Positions 59,301 to 64,000 of a DNA stretch of 64,000 nt are shown here, one piece after another. The DNA is from Beta vulgaris subsp. vulgaris. Lineage: Eukaryota > Streptophyta > Magnoliopsida > Caryophyllales > Amaranthaceae. A program made the translations under genes and the position numbers. The DNA is taken from contig NC_079208.1 in the NCBI RefSeq assembly GCF_026745355.1, positions 24,856,805-24,920,804 of the forward strand, in the 5' to 3' direction. The notes beneath the pieces were generated by a model that was given only the letters and a program-made list of their open reading frames with translations, made no database searches and was not told where the DNA came from. How positions within the stretch are numbered: position 1 is the stretch's first letter; the number at the start of each line of letters is the position of its first letter.

Positions 59301-59700
59301 ACCTAAGACTAACCAAACACCTTTGATATTTTTACTAATCTGCATCAAATCCATCCACAACCTACCTCTCTCCTCAGCATCATTCAACCCATACACCATT
59401 GAAATAGCAAACTGTTTACCAGAATGTTTGTGAATAACCTCACAATGAATGACTTGATCCCAATATATGTACTGGACACAACAAATTAGGATTCCAAATA
59501 AACCATATTCTACCACCAGCATGATGCTGATAATTTGTAATAACAGACCACCCACTCCCAAGATTTGGGAACACTTGTGAAAATTTCCTGCCCTCACCCT
59601 AGTTTCCAGCAACCCAAATAGTCCCAGATGATAGTGATTTAAATACCATTTAACATCACTTTATTTTTGGGAGCTATTAAGGCCTCTAATGTTCCAACAT
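56345..59700 (-). pseudogene. LINE B ORF2: endonuclease, reverse transcriptase, zf-RVT
   Basis: Endonuclease/exonuclease/phosphatase domain at 59700-58690 (SMVYGLNDAEERGRLW, LVLGDFNNIL, ISDHCSMVIRL), its N-terminus out of frame near 59600. Reverse transcriptase from about 58350 (GKAAGPDGYSSGFF) through KKAYDSVSW, GLRQGDPLSPLLFVV and catalytic FADDLMLF near 57645. zf-RVT at 57235-56345 with CLLCQQGQDSCSHLFFQC at about 56720-56670. Lesions: in-frame TGA near 58680, TAA near 58418, TAG at 57242-57244, and one frameshift near 58250. Everything else stays in two frames, so decay is limited. No RNase H domain was seen, unlike LINE A. Confidence 0.9.
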
Positions 59701-59984
59701 CCCACACTATCCATTAGGGGGTTGAGTCATTCCTTCCCCCTGCTCCTTGTTTACATTTTCTGGCTTATCAATCTGTCCTTCCCCTTGCTGTTGAGGGACT
59801 TGCTCCTAATCATCAGCTTGCATCACTACACACCCCCCTCCAGCTTCCTCTTCTATAGCTGAGATATCAACCTTATCTCCTGGTTTCTCAACATTATTCA
59901 CTGTAGCAAGATCTTCAGTCCTAGGAACGTAATGTTTGCCCCTACAGTTCCAGATGGCACAACCTTCTTCTTCACCACCCTTGC

Positions 59985-61053
59985 TTGCTAGGTTTCACTT
60001 TTTTCAGAGCTAGCTCATATTTCTTTTGTCTACATTGCTCCCCTGTATGACCAATACCCTTGCATTCCTCACACTGTATTGGTTTACAATCATATTCAAC
60101 CCTCTGGCTAACTTTGATACCCTTTTCATTAGTAAACCACACTTCATCTGGCATAGGTTTACTAATGTTAACCTCAACCAGCACTCTAGCATACTCCAGT
60201 AAGTCCTTTTGAGCCGTAGCTCTATCAGACCTAATAAGTTTACCTATCAAGCTAGCAATATTATTGAGAGCCACCTGACCCCAATACTTGAGTGGGAGGC
60301 CAGGTAATCGAATCCAGGTAGGCACCATTGTCACTTTCTCCTTCAAGAGGTCTAAATCTGCAGACCATTCCTTCATGATCACCGGCTTATGATCATACAA
60401 AATAGGTCCAGCTTCCATGGCCATCTTCCTACCCTCCACCGTTCGAAACGCACTACAAAAACTCCATTCATTCCCATGGCTATTCTATCAATGCAAACTT
60501 TCCCCCAAACACGTCGAACAAAGCCATTTACAATCCTTATAGGCAACTTCATCCCCAAAATGTAACATACAATCGCAGATTCCCAGAATACAATTTCATC
60601 CTTCACATCCTCCTCCGAAATCACCACATCATCAACAACTTCAGAGTTAACATTAGCATTATTAGGTAAAGTAAGGTCAATACCTTCCTCCCTAATTGTT
60701 TCAAATAGATTCTGGCGCCAAGAGTTGTTATTCGGGTTACCTGGATTGCTGACCAGTTGCTGCATAGGATGAGGTGAAGGATTCACCATATTGTCTGATT
60801 GTGATCTCACCGGAGTTCTAACTGATGAAATCCATGTCTCCAGTCGACTTCTCGCAGCCTCAAAATTCGCTCTATCTAGGTTTGAAGCATTTACATCCGC
60901 AGATGCTACAGAGTCATCATCCTTCTCTTCCTCAGATGACTAGCTTAGAACCGAGCTCTCCAGAACATCATTAATACTCTTCGTTTTCTTCGCATCATTT
61001 GTCGATGGTTTCTTCACTACCTTCACTGGTTGCTTTGTTTTTTTTACCTCCAT
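59985..61053 (-). pseudogene. LINE B ORF1 (DUF4283 and CCHC zinc knuckle)
   Basis: Minus-strand ATG at 61053 opens a Lys-rich N-terminus (MEVKKTKQPVKVVKKP). An in-frame TAG near 60940 interrupts it. A DUF4283-like part follows, with a frameshift near 60430 before MVPTWIRLPGLPLKYWG. A CCHC knuckle CEECKGIGHTGEQC lies at about 60075-60033. Such proteins bind LINE RNA and act as nucleic-acid chaperones. Two lesions make it non-functional as read. Confidence 0.8.
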
Positions 61054-64000
61054 TTCCTTTTTTCGAACCTTTTGCCATGGCTCCAGCAGATGCTGAGATT
61101 CAAATCCAGAAAACAATGAGAAAAACGTGCCTAACAGTGAAAGCTAGAGAGAATGCAGACTTTCTCTCTCTAACCCATCATCATAAGATTACATGCTTCG
61201 AGATTTCTTCCTTTTATCATTGTTCGACACACTTTATCTGCGCTCTTGTACACCATATCCTCTCCTGGAATCATTGCTTGAATTTGTTTGTATATGGTGT
61301 CCACTGTATCATTTTTAGGAGCTATTATAGCTCTTTGTTGGAGGTAGTTTGGATCCATGTGGTTTTAAACTATTGGATCTTCATCACTCTTTATCAATAG
61401 ATCTTTGGGTATTTCTATCTACATAGGTTCCTCCTCATCTTCCTTTGAGTTTGCCTTTATTTTTTCATCTTCTACACATAGCACCCATTTGTAGAAGTTT
61501 GTAAGCTCTCAATTATCCTCGTAATTGTTTGTCTGTCTAGGCCGCATGTTAGTCCTCAAGGTGTAGACAATATATTTTGGCCATATGGTTGTCGATTTGC
61601 TAATCGATTCATCAAATATTTCTTCTCTTCCTCCATTTTGGACAACCGACAATGTTTTCCGAAAATTCCCTCCTAAGACGAGTGTTTTGCCTCCAAATAT
61701 TTATCCTTTGTTGATGGGTTATATAGCTGCATTATATCTCGAATTATGCGGTCTAATGCTTCGAATGTATGCCTATGTACCATTGGGGTCTCATCCCATA
61801 TTATTAGTTTTGTTTGTCGTATGAGTTATGCAAGATCAAATCCTTGCTCAATGTTGCAGCACGAGTCCTCGTTGAGATCAATATCTTGTATCGGGAATGA
61901 GTTGTCCTCCCACCCACTAATAGGAGTGTTGTTTTTCCAGATGATGCCACTGCAAGTACTATGCTGTTTTGAGAGAGTAGCTTTGTCATTAAGGCTCTCC
62001 ATAAATAAGTCTTGTCGGTGCCCCCGCTACCATAAACAAAGAAGAATTGACCTTTGTTATGGTAGACAGCTTCAAGGATGTTATCATACACCTAGTCTGC
62101 TTAGCATTCAAGCCTTGCTTCAGTTGAATCTTGAGTCATTAATTCAGTGGCATAGGTTAGCTTTTCAAACAATAATTTTTTTCAAGCATCTTGCATTAGG
62201 GCCGCATCTGGTCATGGAATTCCATGGTAGTCTGTGAGGGTTTTGTTTTTGTGTTTTAGATTTGTTCTATTTCGAATGGTGCATAGTTTTAAATTTTCTC
62301 TTTAGTCAAACTTAGGTTTGGAATACCCAGCGTTTGACGTTGCTGGAAGAGGATATCATCTGATAAGTCTTTCCAAAGCCCGTCCCATACATCTTTGGTT
62401 CTGACACTTCATAAAAAAGTAGGATTGTCACAAAAAGATCGTGTAACTATGTGCTAGTACTCTATGTGGTTGCTTGGAAGAGTCCCTCATGCCATTCATT
62501 ATCTCCATCAAGGTGTCTGGGGGCATTGCATGCTGCCTTATATGTGGGGTAGATGATTCCACCCAAAGTTCTGATGTCCTTAAAACATGTTGCCTTTTTC
62601 ACAGTATTGAGAAGCATCCTTAAGTAGTACCTCTATTTAGAGGCAGGGTGTGCAAAGTAAATCCTTCTGATGCGTCTTCCCAGTTCCCGCCTTTTCCATT
62701 TTTTCTTCTCACTCACCCATACCCACTTTGTTAGAAAGTCTACATATGTCAACTCGTGCTTTTCTTCATATTCCTCATTAGCTGTCATCCATTCTATAAG
62801 TCTTGTTTTCTTTGTCCTAAATCTTTTGAGGACGTCATCTAAGTGCTCATGGTCCTAAAAAATGATCTCTTGATGATTTTCTAGGTGGAAGGTCAGTCGT
62901 TGTAACGGGGGATCCTTGTATTGAGTATTGAATGCAAACATTCGCCAACATGCTTCAGAGGAAGACGCATATCTGCATTTCAAGTAATCCTTAATCTCAT
63001 CTATGACTTGCTCTTGCTCATTCTGTGTGCCACCATCATCATCACTTGTAAATTGTTCAATCCTTGCAAGTGCCATATCAGGCCCCTTGTTCATATACTT
63101 GGACAAGTATTTGAGCGACTGGTCTTTGTTGCACCATTCTACATTAAGTTGGGCTTGGAATTTCAACAATAAGTCGATGTTGTAAGGGATGACGAACCTG
63201 TTGTCCAAAGTTTGACCTTTTTTGGTTGCCGTTTGACCATTATCACGCCTCATATAAACTAGGTAACCCTCTTCAACTACCGTTATTTCTTTTGAAGCGA
63301 TTTTGGGTAGTATTTGAAACACTGGCCATTTTGCATACATGGAGTTTTTTCGTTCATTGATCCATAAGGTCCATGCATCATCAAATGCACCACAATCTCA
63401 TATCCCAAAAGGTCATTTTTCGAGTATGGTAGCTTTGCAGATATGATTATGTTTATGTCTTCAGGTTTTAAGGGTTTATCTTTCGAATATAAGAAGAGTA
63501 AAATGTGTGCATGCGGCAAACCTCTGTTTCGGAATTCAATGGTGTATATGACAGCCATAAGATTAGAAAAAAGGAGTCTCAGTTATTCTGTTTACTTTGA
63601 AATATGTATTTATGTAGTTAGGTAGCATAGTATCTATTTATAAATACCTTCCAATGTCTTTTCAAAGTGTTCTCTCACTGTGAGATCGCATATTAATTCA
63701 TCAAGCTTGATTTTAAAAACTCGAGCCATCACATCTACGCGATCTTCTGGTCATTGTCCAGGTATGCTTGCTAGGAATTTGTAATCTCTTGCCATTTCGG
63801 ATTACATGTAAATTATGAATAGGTAAGGCGGTCCAGCCCATCAACAGATAGCCATTGCGTCTTGGTAGTTCTGCACCATGTATCTAGGACCTCCAGTGAA
63901 TGAAGAAGGTAAGACAACTCGACGCCCTATTGAAGTTGGTGCTGTATCCCCTCTAGACACATAATCAGTGAACCCGCAAAGGACATCCTTTCTAATTGTC

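Larger units (their letters stand above)
56150..61192 (-). mobile_element. L1-type LINE B, full length, 5.04 kb
   Basis: A perfect 17-bp target duplication ATGCTTCGAGATTTCTT flanks it (56133-56149 and 61193-61209). The minus-strand 3' end is at 56150 with only a very short A tail, and the 5' end is at 61192. ORF1 and ORF2 are nearly continuous, much better kept than in LINE A. The insertion interrupts the Helitron helicase frame, which resumes on the far side. Confidence 0.92.
42184..64000 (-). mobile_element. Helitron (rolling-circle transposon), 3' end and most of body; 5' end beyond window
   Basis: On the minus strand the segment carries, in order, a Rep/helicase gene (64000 to 55697), an RPA-like gene (about 44860 to 42516) and a terminus: a GC-rich hairpin CTCGAGGCCACCCGAG (42211-42196) followed by ACACACACTAG, with CTAG at 42187-42184 and host T next. 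This fits the Helitron 3' rule (hairpin, CTRR, insertion before T). It has been expanded by two LINEs and a hAT MITE. Subtracting those, about 7.7 kb of Helitron is visible. That all parts belong to one element is inferred from order, strand and clean nesting. Confidence 0.68.
55697..64000 (-). pseudogene. Helitron Rep (HUH) / PIF1-like helicase gene, interrupted and broken
   Basis: Reads leftwards from beyond the window. The Helitron-like N region (RVFKIKLDELICDL at about 63730) leads to the HUH motif GLPHAHILLFL near 63510 and the Rep tyrosine motif YLSKYMNKG at about 63110. SF1 helicase: Walker A region VYGSGGTDKTYLWR near 62025 (usual GGTGKT altered), YLQQRAI near 61345. LINE B (56150-61192) then splits the frame. 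The helicase resumes at 56132 with PNHEIHIKLGFPIKLLRN and LCNDTRLIVTRL, then LFAMTINK and SRVTARKGLKI with the intervening motif missing, ending TKNVVYKEIF and stop at 55697. The enzyme family nicks, unwinds and transfers single-stranded DNA in rolling-circle transposition. Several stops and shifts (for example 62100-62850) make it inactive. Confidence 0.88.

Noticed and set aside
1..64000. tRNA, rRNA, CRISPR, bacterial operon or plant virus genes
   Set aside because: None seen. Reverse transcriptases all fall within copia, gypsy or LINE contexts; no coat or movement protein of a pararetrovirus was noticed. Short tRNA-like matches are retrotransposon primer binding sites.

Overview
This is a stretch of a plant nuclear genome, almost certainly a eudicot. 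It is AT-rich, has GT-AG introns, and is filled with nested plant transposons (Ty1/copia, Ty3/gypsy chromovirus, L1 and RTE LINEs, CACTA, MULE, hAT, Harbinger, Stowaway and Helitron). I cannot name the species. Only one host protein-coding gene is visible: an intact 12-exon gene on the + strand (26919-41950) for a CHY-zinc-finger/RING E3 ubiquitin ligase of the MIEL1/CHYR1 (RZPF34) family, 284 residues.

Left block (1-19500). A large MULE-like element carries a broken FAR1/FHY3-type transposase gene (+, 3449-4500) and, on the opposite strand, a second low-complexity basic gene with an N-terminal plant-transposon-associated domain (about 14945-19008). A SIRE-type copia element (minus strand, 2-kb LTR at 1401-3442) interrupts its left side. 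A 9.56-kb CACTA element (4582-14141) sits in its middle. The CACTA element carries one intact exon of an alternative NAD(P)H dehydrogenase (12112-12334), a young copia element (6476-11602, TSD GCCAC) and a 922-bp long-TIR MULE derivative (12842-13763).

Second block (19539-26808). A degraded Stowaway-like MITE is split by a minus-strand copia element (19693-26388), and a Harbinger MITE (26416-26776) sits beside it. The Harbinger MITE ends 142 bp before the start codon of the E3 ligase gene.

Host gene block (26919-42183). Exons are short and conserved, but intron 9 (6976 bp) holds a complete decayed chromovirus (31485-37379, TSD TACTG), which itself carries two copies of one roughly 400-bp hAT-like insert. 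Intron 11 holds an RTE LINE fragment and a 100-bp tandem duplication.

Right block (42184-64000). The most coherent reading is one long minus-strand Helitron that starts beyond the window. It carries a Rep(HUH)/PIF1-helicase gene (64000 to 55697), then an RPA-like gene (about 44860 to 42516), then a 3' hairpin and CTAG terminus at 42184, 234 bp past the host stop codon. It was enlarged by two L1 LINEs (45655-54312 with 16-bp TSDs, and 56150-61192 with a perfect 17-bp TSD), a hAT MITE (45016-45426), and, inside the first LINE, a miniature CACTA (46157-47516) and a long-TIR MULE derivative (52368-53605). Target-site duplications at most junctions give a relative insertion order. All transposon genes seen here are broken by stops or frameshifts.
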